A DNA stretch of 64,000 nucleotides from Polaribacter atrinae (GTDB lineage Bacteria > Bacteroidota > Bacteroidia > Flavobacteriales > Flavobacteriaceae): the NCBI RefSeq assembly GCF_038023995.1, contig NZ_CP150660.1, positions 25,001 through 89,000 of the forward strand, given 5' to 3'. The notes under the pieces were generated by a model, which saw only the letters and a list, made by a program, of their open reading frames with translations, made no database searches and had not been told where the DNA came from. The position numbers and the translations under genes are program-made. Positions within the stretch are counted from its first letter, which is position 1. Every line of letters starts with the position of its first letter. This document shows positions 53,448 to 63,300 of the stretch, in pieces.

Positions 53448-54836
53448 TTATAAGTGAATTACTTCATCATAAGCATCCGCAACTGCTTCCATAACAGCTT
53501 CACTCATTGTTGGGTGAGGATGAATTGTTTTTAAGACTTCATGACCAGTAGTTTCTAATTTACGTCCTAAAACTGCTTCTGCAATCATATCTGTAACACC
53601 AGCACCAATCATATGGCATCCTAACCATTCACCGTATTTTGCATCAAAAATTACCTTTACAAAACCTTCAGTCGCTCCAGATGCAGTTGCTTTACCAGAT
53701 GCAGAAAAAGGAAATTTACCTACTTTTAAATCGTAACCAGCTTCTTTAGCTTTTGCTTCTGTCATACCCACAGATGCAATTTCTGGAGTAGCATAAGTAC
53801 AACCAGGTACATTTCCGTAATCGATTGGTTCTGTATGTAAACCAGCTAATTTCTCAACACAAGTAATTCCTTCTGCAGAAGCAACGTGTGCTAAAGCTTG
53901 TCCAGGAACCACATCACCAATAGCATAATAACCAGGTATGTTTGTTTGGTAAAAATCGTTTACTAAAATTTTATCTCTATCAACAATAATACCAACATCT
54001 TCTAAACCAATGTTTTCAATGTTAGATTTAATTCCAACTGCAGATAATAAGATATCAGCGGTTAAAGTTTCCTCTCCTTTTTTAGTTTTTACAGTTGCAA
54101 CAACACCTTCACCAGAAGTATCAACAGATTCTACAGAAGAATTTGTCATTACTTTAATACCCGCTTTTTTAATAGATTTTTCAAATTGCTTTGAAACATC
54201 AATATCTTCTACAGGTACTACATTTGGCATAAATTCTACAATAGTAACATCAGTTCCCATAGAATTATAAAAATGAGCAAACTCAACACCAATTGCTCCA
54301 GAACCTACAACAATCATAGATTTTGGTTGCGTTGGTAAACTCATTGCTTGTCTATAACCAATTACTTTTTTACCATCTTGTGGTAAATTAGGTAACTCTC
54401 TAGAACGTGCACCAGTTGCAATAATAATATTGTCTGCGCTATATTCAGTTACGGTACCATCTTCTGCAGTAACATCAACTTTTTTACCCGTTTTAATTTT
54501 ACCAAAACCGTTAATAATATCGATTTTGTTTTTCTTCATTAAAAAGGCAACACCTTTACTCATTCCATTTGCAACACCACGACTTCTTTTAATAACAGCT
54601 TCAAAATCTTTATCAATTGCCTCTGCTTTTAAACCATATTGATCTACATGCTTTAAATAATCATAAACCTGTGCAGATTTTAACAATGCTTTTGTAGGTA
54701 TACATCCCCAGTTTAAGCAAATTCCACCTAAGTTTTCTTTCTCTACAATGGCAACTTTAAAGCCTAATTGAGAAGCTCTAATTCCTGTTACATAACCTCC
54801 AGGTCCACTTCCAATAATAATGATGTCGTATTTCAT
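53448..54836 (-). CDS. lpd: Dihydrolipoyl dehydrogenase
   Basis: A 462-residue flavoprotein, the E3 part of the pyruvate, 2-oxoglutarate or branched-chain dehydrogenase complexes. Visible: the FAD fold GSGPGGYVTGIRASQLG (about 8-24), the redox disulfide GGICLNWGCIPTKALLKS (about 37-54), the NAD-binding GSGAIGVEFAHFYNSMG (about 178-194), the second FAD motif YAIGDVVPGQALAHVAS, and the C-terminal catalytic HPHPTMSEAVMEA with the His-Glu pair. Length is typical. It is a single gene here, with no E1 or E2 beside it. Disulfide-region wording is as in other Bacteroidetes E3 proteins. Confidence 0.96.
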   Translation of the reverse strand: MKYDIIIIGSGPGGYVTGIRASQLGFKVAIVEKENLGGICLNWGCIPTKALLKSAQVYDYLKHVDQYGLKAEAIDKDFEAVIKRSRGVANGMSKGVAFLMKKNKIDIINGFGKIKTGKKVDVTAEDGTVTEYSADNIIIATGARSRELPNLPQDGKKVIGYRQAMSLPTQPKSMIVVGSGAIGVEFAHFYNSMGTDVTIVEFMPNVVPVEDIDVSKQFEKSIKKAGIKVMTNSSVESVDTSGEGVVATVKTKKGEETLTADILLSAVGIKSNIENIGLEDVGIIVDRDKILVNDFYQTNIPGYYAIGDVVPGQALAHVASAEGITCVEKLAGLHTEPIDYGNVPGCTYATPEIASVGMTEAKAKEAGYDLKVGKFPFSASGKATASGATEGFVKVIFDAKYGEWLGCHMIGAGVTDMIAEAVLGRKLETTGHEVLKTIHPHPTMSEAVMEAVADAYDEVIHL

Positions 54837-54869
54837 AATTGTATATTTAACTTTTTATTTCTCTGTTTT

Positions 54870-54942
54870 GGGCGTTTTAACGGGCTTTCCGTTGTATCTT
54901 TTTTGTAAAAACAAAAAAGGATGCCACTTCAATCCCTAACGC
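54870..54942 (-). repeat. Dispersed intergenic hairpin repeat (73 bp)
   Basis: On the minus strand it starts GCGTTAGGGATTGAAGTGGC, has the central hairpin TTTTTTGT / ACAAAAAA and ends GGAAAGCCCGTTAAAACGCC. It is the closest relative of 44458-44530. It lies in the 157-base gap between argS and lpd, which are both on the minus strand. Confidence 0.8.
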
Positions 54943-54993
54943 TTGCTAATTTACTAACTTTTGGTCTTACAGCCAATGTAAGAATCAACTAAT

Positions 54994-56769
54994 TTACATT
55001 CTCTCTGGAACCTGAATTCCTAACAATAAAAATGCAGATTTAATAGTATCAGCTACTTTTTTAGACAATTGTACTCTAAAAGCTTTTTTATCTAAACCTT
55101 GTTCTCCTAAAATATGCACATTCTGATAGAAAGAATTAAATTCTTTTACCAAATCATACGTGTAATTTGCAATAATTGCTGGCGAATAATTAGCAGCAGC
55201 TTGTTGCACCGTTTCTGGATATAACTCTAATTGTTTTAGTAATTCTTTTTCCTTTTCGTGTAACTCTATCTTTACAGGTTCAGAATAATCAAAATCTGCT
55301 TTTCTAATAATAGACTGAATTCTAGCATAGGTATATTGAATAAAAGGACCTGTGTTTCCTTGAAAATCTACAGAAGATTTTGGGTCGAACAAGATTCTCT
55401 TTTTAGGATCTACTTTTAAGATAAAGTATTTTAAAGCACCTAAACCAATCGTTTCATATAACTCGTTTTTTTCAACATCAGAATAGCCATCTAATTTCCC
55501 TAATTCTTCAGAAATTTCTTTTGCAGTTGCTGTCATTTCATCCATCAAATCATCGGCATCTACAACAGTTCCTTCTCTAGATTTCATTTTACCAGAAGGT
55601 AAATCTACCATTCCGTAACTTAAATGATGTAATTGTTTGGCCCAATCAAATCCTAATTTTTTTAAGATTAAAAACAATACTTGAAAATGGTAATCTTGCT
55701 CGTTACCAACCGTATAAACCATTCCACCAACATCTGCATAATCTTTTACACGTTGTATAGCGGTACCAATATCTTGCGTCATATACACTGCTGTTCCGTC
55801 AGAACGCAACACAATCTTTTCATCTAAACCATCTTCTGTTAAATCACACCAAACAGAACCGTCTTCTTTTTTATAGAAAACACTTTTTTCTAAACCTTGT
55901 GCAACTACATCTTTACCTAATAAATACGTGTTACTTTCATAATATAAGGTATCAAAATCTACACCCATACTTTTATAAGTAACCTCAAAACCTTTATAAA
56001 CCCAAGAGTTCATTTCTTTCCAAAGAGCAACAACTTCTTCGTCTCCAGCTTCCCACTTCAACAACATTTGTTGTGCTTCTACAAATAACGGAGCTTCTTT
56101 TTTAGCTTCGTCTTCGGTTTTACCTTCCGCAATTAATTGCGCAATTTCTTTTTTATATTCTTGGTCGAATTTTACATAGTAATTACCAACCAATTTATCA
56201 CCTTTTAAACCTGTAGATTCTGGCGTTTCTCCGTTTCCGAATTTTTCCCAAGCCAACATAGATTTACAGATATGAATACCTCTATCGTTAATAATCTGTG
56301 TTTTATAGACTTTTTTACCAGCAGCTTTTATAATTTCTGCAACAGAATAGCCTAATAAATTGTTACGAACGTGCCCTAAGTGCAAAGGTTTATTTGTATT
56401 TGGAGAAGAGTATTCTACCATCACTGCTTTTTCATCCGCCTTTGGCGAAACGATTCCATATTTAGAATCTGGGTAGATCGAATTGAAAAAGTTAGTATAA
56501 AAACTATCGTCAATGACTAGATTTAAGAAACCTTTTACCACATTATAATTAGTGATTTCGGTAACATTTTCTACTACATATTTACCTAAATCCTCACCAA
56601 TTTGTACCGGATTTCCTTTTTTGTGGCGCAATAAAGGGAATACTACTACCGTAATATCTCCTTCAAATTCTTTTCTTGTTGCCTGAAATTCTACAGTTGG
56701 AATTTCTATATTGTATAGTGCTAAAAACCCTTCTTTTACTTTGGTTTCTATAATGTTTTGAATGCTCAT
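54994..56769 (-). CDS. argS: Arginine-tRNA ligase
   Basis: A 591-residue class I synthetase that charges tRNA-Arg. The N-terminal Add-1 domain (about 1-100) is followed by the HIGH motif in SSPNTNKPLHLGHVRNN (HLGH, about 120-136), TQIINDRGIHICKSMLAW, VYTVGNEQDYHFQVLF, and the degenerate KMSKS loop as LPSGKMKSREGTVVDADDL. The C-terminal DALR domain ends with FLLLGIQVPERM, the usual ArgS ending. Length is normal. A good promoter lies upstream (56791-56821). Confidence 0.97.
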   Translation of the reverse strand: MSIQNIIETKVKEGFLALYNIEIPTVEFQATRKEFEGDITVVVFPLLRHKKGNPVQIGEDLGKYVVENVTEITNYNVVKGFLNLVIDDSFYTNFFNSIYPDSKYGIVSPKADEKAVMVEYSSPNTNKPLHLGHVRNNLLGYSVAEIIKAAGKKVYKTQIINDRGIHICKSMLAWEKFGNGETPESTGLKGDKLVGNYYVKFDQEYKKEIAQLIAEGKTEDEAKKEAPLFVEAQQMLLKWEAGDEEVVALWKEMNSWVYKGFEVTYKSMGVDFDTLYYESNTYLLGKDVVAQGLEKSVFYKKEDGSVWCDLTEDGLDEKIVLRSDGTAVYMTQDIGTAIQRVKDYADVGGMVYTVGNEQDYHFQVLFLILKKLGFDWAKQLHHLSYGMVDLPSGKMKSREGTVVDADDLMDEMTATAKEISEELGKLDGYSDVEKNELYETIGLGALKYFILKVDPKKRILFDPKSSVDFQGNTGPFIQYTYARIQSIIRKADFDYSEPVKIELHEKEKELLKQLELYPETVQQAAANYSPAIIANYTYDLVKEFNSFYQNVHILGEQGLDKKAFRVQLSKKVADTIKSAFLLLGIQVPERM

Positions 56770-56790
56770 TTAGTATCGAAAATTGAAATG

Positions 56791-56821
56791 CAAAATTACG
56801 TTAAAAGATTAAAAGATTCAA
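56791..56821 (-). promoter_or_regulatory. Promoter of argS (TTG-N20-TAATTTTG)
   Basis: On the minus strand TTG (56821-56819), a 20-base spacer and TAATTTTG (56798-56791) match the Bacteroidetes -33/-7 pattern. The box ends 21 bases before the ATG at 56769. Confidence 0.65.
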
Positions 56822-56925
56822 GCCTTCACAATTAAAGATTTACATGTTTAAATTAGATGAATTTTAAGCGATAAAATAGAAGTAATCTATGTCTAAGATA
56901 TTTGTGAAACCTTTTTTTAGAAATC

Positions 56926-56954
56926 TTGTTTTAAACTATTAAATTGTATTTTTG
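56926..56954 (+). promoter_or_regulatory. Promoter of the YkgJ-type gene (TTG-N18-TATTTTTG)
   Basis: TTG (56926-56928), an 18-base spacer and TATTTTTG (56947-56954) are a near-ideal Bacteroidetes promoter. The ATG at 56959 follows only four bases after the box, so the mRNA should start at or next to the start codon. Confidence 0.7.
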
Positions 56955-56958
56955 CACA

Positions 56959-57483
56959 ATGGAAAAACGTCTAGAACAATTACCAAAATTAGCAGAAGAA
57001 GCTAAAAAGGAAAGTCTAAAGTACTTTGCGACGCTTAAGAAAAGAACGCCCAAAAATTTAGATTACGTTGTACAAGAATTGCATGATGCAGAATTTAAAA
57101 AAACAGATTGTTTAACCTGCGGAAATTGTTGTAAAACTACAAGTCCTATTTTTACGGATAAAGATGTAGAACGTATTTCTAAGCATTTAAAAATGAAAGT
57201 GGCCGGTTTTACAGAGCAATATTTAGAAAGAGATGAAGATGATTTTATGGTGTTAAAAACAGCACCTTGTTCTTTCTTTGACGAATCTGATAATACTTGT
57301 TTTATTTATGATGTTCGGCCAAAAGCGTGTTCTGAATATCCGCATACAAATAGAAAAAAGTTTATAAACATATCTGATTTAACGGTTGCAAATACAGCAA
57401 TTTGTCCTGCTGCTTATTCTATTGTAGAAGCATTAAAAAAAGCAGTACCTATGGTTTCTAAAGTGAAAAAAAGAAGGAGTTAA
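56959..57483 (+). CDS. YkgJ-family cysteine-cluster protein
   Basis: The start is the ATG at 56959 (174 residues, MEKRLEQLPKLAEEAKKES...). Five upstream codons would lie inside the promoter. The cysteine set CLTCGNCC (about 45-52), then APCSFFDESDNTCFIYDVRP, KACSEYPHT and AICPAAY, is the zinc/iron-chelating YkgJ (UPF0153) pattern. Members are thought to bind metal or carry out metal-linked modification; function is not settled. The mRNA is predicted to be leaderless. It is a monocistronic gene with a hairpin downstream. Confidence 0.88.
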   Translation: MEKRLEQLPKLAEEAKKESLKYFATLKKRTPKNLDYVVQELHDAEFKKTDCLTCGNCCKTTSPIFTDKDVERISKHLKMKVAGFTEQYLERDEDDFMVLKTAPCSFFDESDNTCFIYDVRPKACSEYPHTNRKKFINISDLTVANTAICPAAYSIVEALKKAVPMVSKVKKRRS

Positions 57484-57613
57484 TTAGGCTAATTGTTAAA
57501 TATATCTAAAAATAAAATTCAAATATATTTTGGCATAGAACTTGCTTTTATAAATATGAAGACAACGTAGTTAACTGTTTTCATTGTGTAGATTATTTGA
57601 ATTAGTTGATTAA

Positions 57614-57643
57614 ACAAACCATCTCTTTGGAGATGGTTTGTTA
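57614..57643. terminator. Hairpin between convergent genes
   Basis: Arms AACAAACCATCTC (57614-57626) and GAGATGGTTTGTT (57631-57643) are perfect, with a TTTG loop. It lies between the convergent YkgJ and DUF255 genes and can serve either strand, although neither side has a clean T-run. Confidence 0.65.
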
Positions 57644-57653
57644 GTTTTATAAA

Positions 57654-59759
57654 TTATTTGTTAATCAACTCAATCGCCTTTATAGTTTCTTTCTGCGGCA
57701 GTTTACAAGTACCTAAATTACAGACGTAAATGAAAGTTTCATCTGTTATAAATTTATCCTTTAATAAAGGAATGGTGTTGTTTTCATTGGTAGAACCTAC
57801 AATGATGGTATTAGGAATGTAATGCTCTTGTAATTCATTTTTAAGGAGCGTTGCTTTTTCTCCAACAATGGCTACTTCATAAAAAGGTCTTGTATAATTA
57901 GTCATCAAGTTTAACCAATTACTATAACCAGATGGAGTTTCTAAAATATGACCAAGCATATTATGAAGCATTTGTTTTGCTATTTTAGTGTAATTTGTAT
58001 CATAATAATACAATCCTAATTTAAACAAACAGTTTGCTAAAATAGAATTTGGAGAAGCAATTACATTATCATCTACTTTTACTTTTCTAGTTATTAATTT
58101 TTGACTTTTATTAGAGGTAAAGTAAAACATATTGTTTTCTTTATTAAAATAGTGTTCTATTGTAAAGTTCATTAAATTTCTAGATTCTTGTAACCATTTT
58201 TCATCAAGAGTTACTTCATACAAATTAATAAAAGCATCTATTAGAGTTGCATAATCTTCTGAATATGCCTCAATTGTACTTTTTTCATTTTTGTAATTAC
58301 GAAATAAGTTTCCGTCTTTATGTAATTGGTTCTTTAAAATAAAATTAGCATTTTTTAGTGCGGCTTTTAAATAGTCTTTATTTTTTAATGCTTTATAAGC
58401 GTCTAGATATCCTTTTATCATTAAGGCATTCCAAGAAGTTAAAACCTTACCATCTAAATTAGGTTTTGCTTTTTCCTTTCTGGCTTTTTTAAGTATTTTT
58501 TTCCAGTTTTTTATGGTTGATGAAAGTACATCCGCATTTATTTTATGTTTTTGAGCAAAAGCAGCATCCGTAGAACTTCTTATTAAAACATATCGGTCTT
58601 TTTCCCATAGGCCAAAATCACTTATATTATAGTACTCTTCAAACAAAGCATAATCATCAGTAATTAAATTTTGTAATTCTTGTTTTGTAAAATAATAATA
58701 TGCACCTTCTTCTAATTCGTTTTTTTTGTTTTTACTATCCGCATCTAAAGAGGAAAAGAAAGTCCCATTTTGGTCTGTTAATTCTTGATTTACAAAATTT
58801 AAAGTTTCTTCAATAACTGTTTTGTACAACTCTTTTTTGTCTTTTTGATACGCTTTTGCATACAAACTAACAAGTTGTGCATTGTCATAAAGCATTTTTT
58901 CAAAATGAGGAATGTGCCATTTTTTATCAGTAGCATATCTAGAAAAACCTCCGTTTATTTGATCATAAATTCCACCAAAAGCCATTTTTGTTAAGGTAGT
59001 TTCTACATGGTTGTTTATGTTAAGATCATTAAATTGATAGCCATATCTCATTAAAAAATCTAAAGAATTTGGCATTGGAAATTTAATATCACTTTGTTCA
59101 CCACCATATATTGTGTCAAAGTTTTGTTTCCATTTTAAAACAGCATTTTCTATTTCGATACCTTTAAATTCATCTTTGTCTTCTTTTAGTGTAATTAATT
59201 CAGATTGCTGTAAACCTTCCGTTAGTTTTGTTGCAAAAGCAATTGCTTTTTCTGGAGTTTCATTATAGAGCGCAGAAATGTTTAATAAAATCTGTTCCCA
59301 TTGTTCTTTAGTAAAATAAGTTCCTCCAAAAATTGGTCTACCATCTGGCAATGCAATGCAGTTAAGCGGCCATCCACCGCTACCGGTCATTAGTTGTACT
59401 GCATTTAAATATACATTATCTATATCTGGTCTTTCTTCTCTATCAACTTTAATATTAATGAAATTTTCGTTCATTATTTTGGCTATTGAATCGTTTTCAA
59501 AACTTTCTTTTTCCATTACATGACACCAGTGGCAAGCAGAATAACCAATAGAAATAATAATTAACTTATTCTGGTCTTTGGCAAGTTGTAATGTTTTATC
59601 ATTCCAAGCTTTCCAATTAACAGGGTTGTTTGCATGTTGTAATAAATAAGGACTCGTTTCGTTGGCTAATTCATTTTGACTTGCTGTTTCTCCGTTTTTA
59701 TTACAACTTAAACAGAGCGTTAAACATAAATAGAATAAGGTTTTAGTAATGAGTCTCAA
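57654..59759 (-). CDS. DUF255 thioredoxin-domain lipoprotein (YyaL/SSP411-like)
   Basis: A 701-residue protein. The start is a TTG at 59759, directly before the lipoprotein signal MRLITKTLFYLCLTLCLSC with lipobox cysteine at about 19. The thioredoxin-like DUF255 domain begins LANETSPYLLQHANNPVNW, has the redox motif SACHWCHVM (CxxC, about 74-82), then KVDREERPDIDNVYL and GSGGWPLNCIALPDGRPIFGGTYF. A six-hairpin (alpha/alpha) glycosidase-like region follows (about 220-620), with GGIYDQINGGFSRYATDKKW and HFEKMLYDNAQLV. Family members are widespread but poorly understood; a thiol-disulfide or carbohydrate-linked role is guessed. Inner- or outer-membrane anchored by lipid. Confidence 0.85.
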   Translation of the reverse strand: MRLITKTLFYLCLTLCLSCNKNGETASQNELANETSPYLLQHANNPVNWKAWNDKTLQLAKDQNKLIIISIGYSACHWCHVMEKESFENDSIAKIMNENFINIKVDREERPDIDNVYLNAVQLMTGSGGWPLNCIALPDGRPIFGGTYFTKEQWEQILLNISALYNETPEKAIAFATKLTEGLQQSELITLKEDKDEFKGIEIENAVLKWKQNFDTIYGGEQSDIKFPMPNSLDFLMRYGYQFNDLNINNHVETTLTKMAFGGIYDQINGGFSRYATDKKWHIPHFEKMLYDNAQLVSLYAKAYQKDKKELYKTVIEETLNFVNQELTDQNGTFFSSLDADSKNKKNELEEGAYYYFTKQELQNLITDDYALFEEYYNISDFGLWEKDRYVLIRSSTDAAFAQKHKINADVLSSTIKNWKKILKKARKEKAKPNLDGKVLTSWNALMIKGYLDAYKALKNKDYLKAALKNANFILKNQLHKDGNLFRNYKNEKSTIEAYSEDYATLIDAFINLYEVTLDEKWLQESRNLMNFTIEHYFNKENNMFYFTSNKSQKLITRKVKVDDNVIASPNSILANCLFKLGLYYYDTNYTKIAKQMLHNMLGHILETPSGYSNWLNLMTNYTRPFYEVAIVGEKATLLKNELQEHYIPNTIIVGSTNENNTIPLLKDKFITDETFIYVCNLGTCKLPQKETIKAIELINK

Positions 59760-60012
59760 GCTTTTATTTTTTATTAAAAATTAAATTCAAATATCAATAG
59801 GACTAAAGTATTATAAAACTCTAATTTAAAAAATTCTTTTGATGCAAAATCTAAAGCATCAAGTAACTCATATGTGTTATTGCCTTATAAAATGAGGTGT
59901 TAAGGGAGTAATTGCAACAAATGTTTTAATCTTAGTTCAAATAGTTTTATTCATATATTTAGTTAAATAGTAGTTTTATCGAAAATAGTAAACAATAAAA
60001 TAAACTTTAACT
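59760..60012. other. Divergent region between DUF255 and GH3 genes
   Basis: AT-rich DNA that separates divergent genes. No convincing TAnnTTTG box or operator palindrome was recognised. Confidence 0.35.
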
Positions 60013-62241
60013 ATGAGACTAGCGTTGAAAAAAAATATCCCTGTACTCGTTTTTGTTTTGTGCTTGCAGATTTCATATACGAAAGCACAAAATAAGATTC
60101 CTAAAATTGAATTAGAGAAAAACCAAATATCTACAGTCTTTATAGAAGCCAAAATAGATAGTATAATTGCTGTTTTAACTTTAGAAGAAAAGGTAGCAAT
60201 GACGCATGCACAATCTAAATTTAGCACAAAAGGTGTTGCTAGATTAGGTATTCCAGAAGTTTGGATGTCTGATGGACCTCATGGAGTGAGAGAAGAAATT
60301 AGTTGGGATGCTTGGGAAAATGCAGGTTGGACAAACGATGCTATCACCGCTTTTCCGGCGCTTACTTGTTTAGTAGCAACTTTTAATCCTCAATTAGCTG
60401 AAAGTTAAGGTTTTAGTTTAGGTGAAGAAGCTAAATATAGAGAAAAAGATGTACTTCTTGGTCCTGGTGTAAATATCTATAGAACACCAATGAATGGTAG
60501 AAATTTTGAGTATTTAGGTGAAGATCCTTTTTTAGCCTCTACCATGGTTGTACCTTATATTAGAGGTGTACAAGAAAACGGAATTGCTGCTTGTGTAAAA
60601 CATTTTGCTTTAAACAACCAAGAACATTGGCGTGATAAAATTAATGTAGAAGTAAGTGATAGAGCATTGCATGAAATTTATTTGCCAGCATTTAAAGCTG
60701 CTGTGCAAAAAGGGAACGTTTGGGCATTAATGGGCGCTTATAATAAATTTAGAGGTCAGTATACAACGCATCATAAAATTCTACATAAAATTTTAAAAAC
60801 AGATTGGGGATTTGATGGAGTTGTTATTAGTGATTGGAGTTCTGTGCACTCTACAGAAGAAGCTGCGTTGTATGGCGTAGATATGGAAATGGGAACAGGA
60901 ACAGATGGTTTAGGAACCACTACAAATAACCATTATCAACATTATTATTTAGCAAATCCATTTTTAAAAGCAATTAAAAATGGAGAGTTAAGTGAAGATT
61001 TAGTAGATGATAAAGTACGTAGAATTTTAAGATTAATGTATCGTACAAACTTAAATCCTAACAGAACTTTAGGTAAACTTAATACTGACGAACATCTTAA
61101 AGTTGCTAGAAAAGTAGCTATAGAAGGAATTGTGTTATTAAAAAATGAAGATAATTTCTTTCCTATTCAGGATAAAAAAGGAGTAACAATTGCCGTTATT
61201 GGAGAAAATGCAACGAGAGATATGACACAAGGTGGAGGATCATCTCAATTAAAACCTCTTTTCGAAATTTCTCCTTTACAAGGGATAAAAGAACGATATA
61301 AAAATGCAACCATTGTTCACACAATGGGATATGAATCTGGCGCTTCTGTGTATGATGAAATTCTACCTGCAAGTTTAAATCAAGATTCTTTGTATGTAAA
61401 AGCAATAGAAGTTGCTAAAAAAGCAGACATCGTTCTTTTTGTAGGAGGATTAAATAAAAGTCATCACCAAGATAGTGAAGGAGATGACAGACAAGTTTAT
61501 GGCTTACCTTACGGACAAGAAAAATTAATAAACGGAATTTATGAGGTTAATAAAAACATAGGATTCTTATTAGTTACAGGAAATGCAGTAAAAATGCCTT
61601 GGGTTTCTAAAACAAAAGGAATTTTACAAACGTGGTATTTAGGTAGTATGGCAGGTCATGCAATTGCAGATATTGTTAGTGGAGATGTAAATCCTTCGGG
61701 GAAACTTCCTTTTTCTTTTCCAAAAGAATTAAATGACAATGCAGCTCATACTTTTGGTAGAATTTCATATCCAGGAGATGGAGTTAATCAAGAATATATA
61801 GAAGATATTTTAGTAGGATATAGATGGTTTGATACTCGAAAAATTAAACCTCAATATGCTTTTGGTTACGGATTGTCTTATGCAGATTTTAAAATTTCTG
61901 ATGTAAAGATAGATCAAGAAAAATATGCTAAAAAAAATCAAATAAAAGTAACTTTTAAGGTTGCTAATACAGGTGATAGAGAAGGAGCAGAAGTGGTACA
62001 AGTATATGTTGGTAAACACAAGTCTAAAGTAAAAAGAGCTTTAAAAGAATTAAAAGGTTTTGCGAAAGTAAATTTAGAGAAAGGAGCAGAAAAAACAGTT
62101 ACAATTTCTATTGACGCAACCTCATTAGCATATTATAATACAGAGATTTCAGATTGGTCTGTAGAAGACGGAACGTATTATTTATACGTAGGCAATGCAT
62201 CTAATAACATTGTGAAAAAGATTAAGTTTAATTTGTTTTAA
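60013..62241 (+). pseudogene. Glycoside hydrolase family 3 beta-glucosidase with an in-frame TAA
   Basis: Two frames in the same phase, 60013-60408 and on to 62241, are one gene of about 742 codons interrupted by TAA at 60406-60408. The first part has a signal peptide (MRLALKKNIPVLVFVLCLQI ..KAQ) and the GH3 start LEEKVAMTHAQSKF, RLGIPEVWMSDGPHGVREE and FPALTCLVATFNPQLAES. After the stop it continues at once with GFSLGEEAKYREKDVLLGPG, then NIYRTPMNGRNFEYLGEDPF, VKHFALNNQEHWRDK and the nucleophile aspartate in GFDGVVISDWSS. The GH3 C-terminal domain and an FN3-like end follow. The stop stands where relatives have an aromatic residue (Tyr, codon TAT or TAC), a one-base change. A downstream ATG (60490) cannot give an active enzyme, because the first part of the barrel is lost. 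Confidence 0.88.
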
Positions 62242-62260
62242 TTTGAGTTGTTAAAAGTGG

Positions 62261-62297
62261 AAAAGCAGTATAAAGTTACTTTGTGCTGCTTTTTTTG
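62261..62297 (+). terminator. Hairpin between the GH3 and SMP-30 genes
   Basis: AAAAGCAGTATAAAGT (62261-62276) pairs with ACTTTGTGCTGCTTTT (62278-62293), with G-U pairs, followed by T's. It lies 20 bases behind the GH3 stop and just before the next start, so it may limit read-through into the downstream sugar genes. Confidence 0.7.
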
Positions 62298-62308
62298 AAT
62301 AAAAAATT

Positions 62309-63292
62309 ATGATAAAAAAGATATTATGTATTAGTTTTTCAATATTACTATTTGCTTGTAATTCTAAAAAAGAATATAGAGAGAAAATTGTAAAAGGTAA
62401 AAATAAAACGGTAACACTAGCTTATCAAATAAAGGCCAAGTTAGGAGAAGGTGCTATATGGAATTATAAAACACAAGAGCTTTATTGGGTAGATATAGAA
62501 GGAAAGAAATTTAACATTTATAATCCGAAATCTAAGGTAAATACAATTTTAAATACAGCATCTAGAATAAGTACTGTTGTTCCTTTTACAGAAAATGAAG
62601 CGATGATTGCTCTTGAGGACGGAGTGCATAAAATGAATTTACAAACCGGAGAAAGTACTTTGTTTACAGACATGAAAAGTGAATTACTTGGCAGTAGATT
62701 AAATGACGGAAAATGTGATCCAGCAGGAAGATTCTGGGTTGGTTCTATGCATTTTAAACAAGAAAAAGGAAAAGCTAATTTGTACACTATTTCATCAGAA
62801 AATATTTTACAAAAGAAAATTGATAGTGTAACAATTTCTAACGGAATTGTTTGGACTTCCGATAAAAAAACGATGTATTATATTGATACGTCAACATCAA
62901 CCGTAAAATCTTTTGATTATAATAATGAAACAGGCGAAATATCAAACGAAAAATTGGCTGTTAAAATTCCGATTTCATTAGGTTTTCCTGATGGAATGAC
63001 AATTGATGAAGAGAATATGCTTTGGGTTGGTATGTGGAATGGTAATGCAGTTATCAGATTTAATCCTGTAACAGGAAAAGTTATTTCTAAAATAGAAGTT
63101 CCTGCTCATAATATTACTTCATGTGCCTTCGGAGGAGAAAATTTAGACATCTTATATATTACTTCTGCAAGTGTAGATATGACGGCTGAAGAAATAGAGA
63201 AATATCCTTTAGCAGGTTCTATATTTAAAGTAAAACCAGGTGTTAAAGGAGTAAATAGTAATTTTTATATCGAAAATAAATCAACCAAATAA
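62309..63292 (+). CDS. SMP-30/gluconolactonase/LRE-family lipoprotein
   Basis: A 327-residue protein with a lipoprotein signal (MIKKILCISFSILLFACNSK, cysteine about 17). The six-bladed propeller of the SMP-30 family is seen in LGEGAIWNYKTQELYWVDIE (about 46-65, with the metal-binding glutamate), RLNDGKCDPAGRFWVGSM (asparagine and aspartate ligands), TISNGIVWTSDKKTMYYIDT and FPDGMTIDEENMLWVGMWNG. It would hydrolyse a sugar lactone such as gluconolactone, using a divalent metal ion. It lies between two GH3 genes, so it probably serves sugar oxidation products of the same pathway. The substrate is inferred. Confidence 0.88.
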   Translation: MIKKILCISFSILLFACNSKKEYREKIVKGKNKTVTLAYQIKAKLGEGAIWNYKTQELYWVDIEGKKFNIYNPKSKVNTILNTASRISTVVPFTENEAMIALEDGVHKMNLQTGESTLFTDMKSELLGSRLNDGKCDPAGRFWVGSMHFKQEKGKANLYTISSENILQKKIDSVTISNGIVWTSDKKTMYYIDTSTSTVKSFDYNNETGEISNEKLAVKIPISLGFPDGMTIDEENMLWVGMWNGNAVIRFNPVTGKVISKIEVPAHNITSCAFGGENLDILYITSASVDMTAEEIEKYPLAGSIFKVKPGVKGVNSNFYIENKSTK

Positions 63293-63300
63293 AAAATATT

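Noticed and set aside
59976-60227. An 83-codon frame opposite the start of the GH3 gene
   Set aside because: It is antisense to a clear signal peptide and GH3 domain and has no family likeness.
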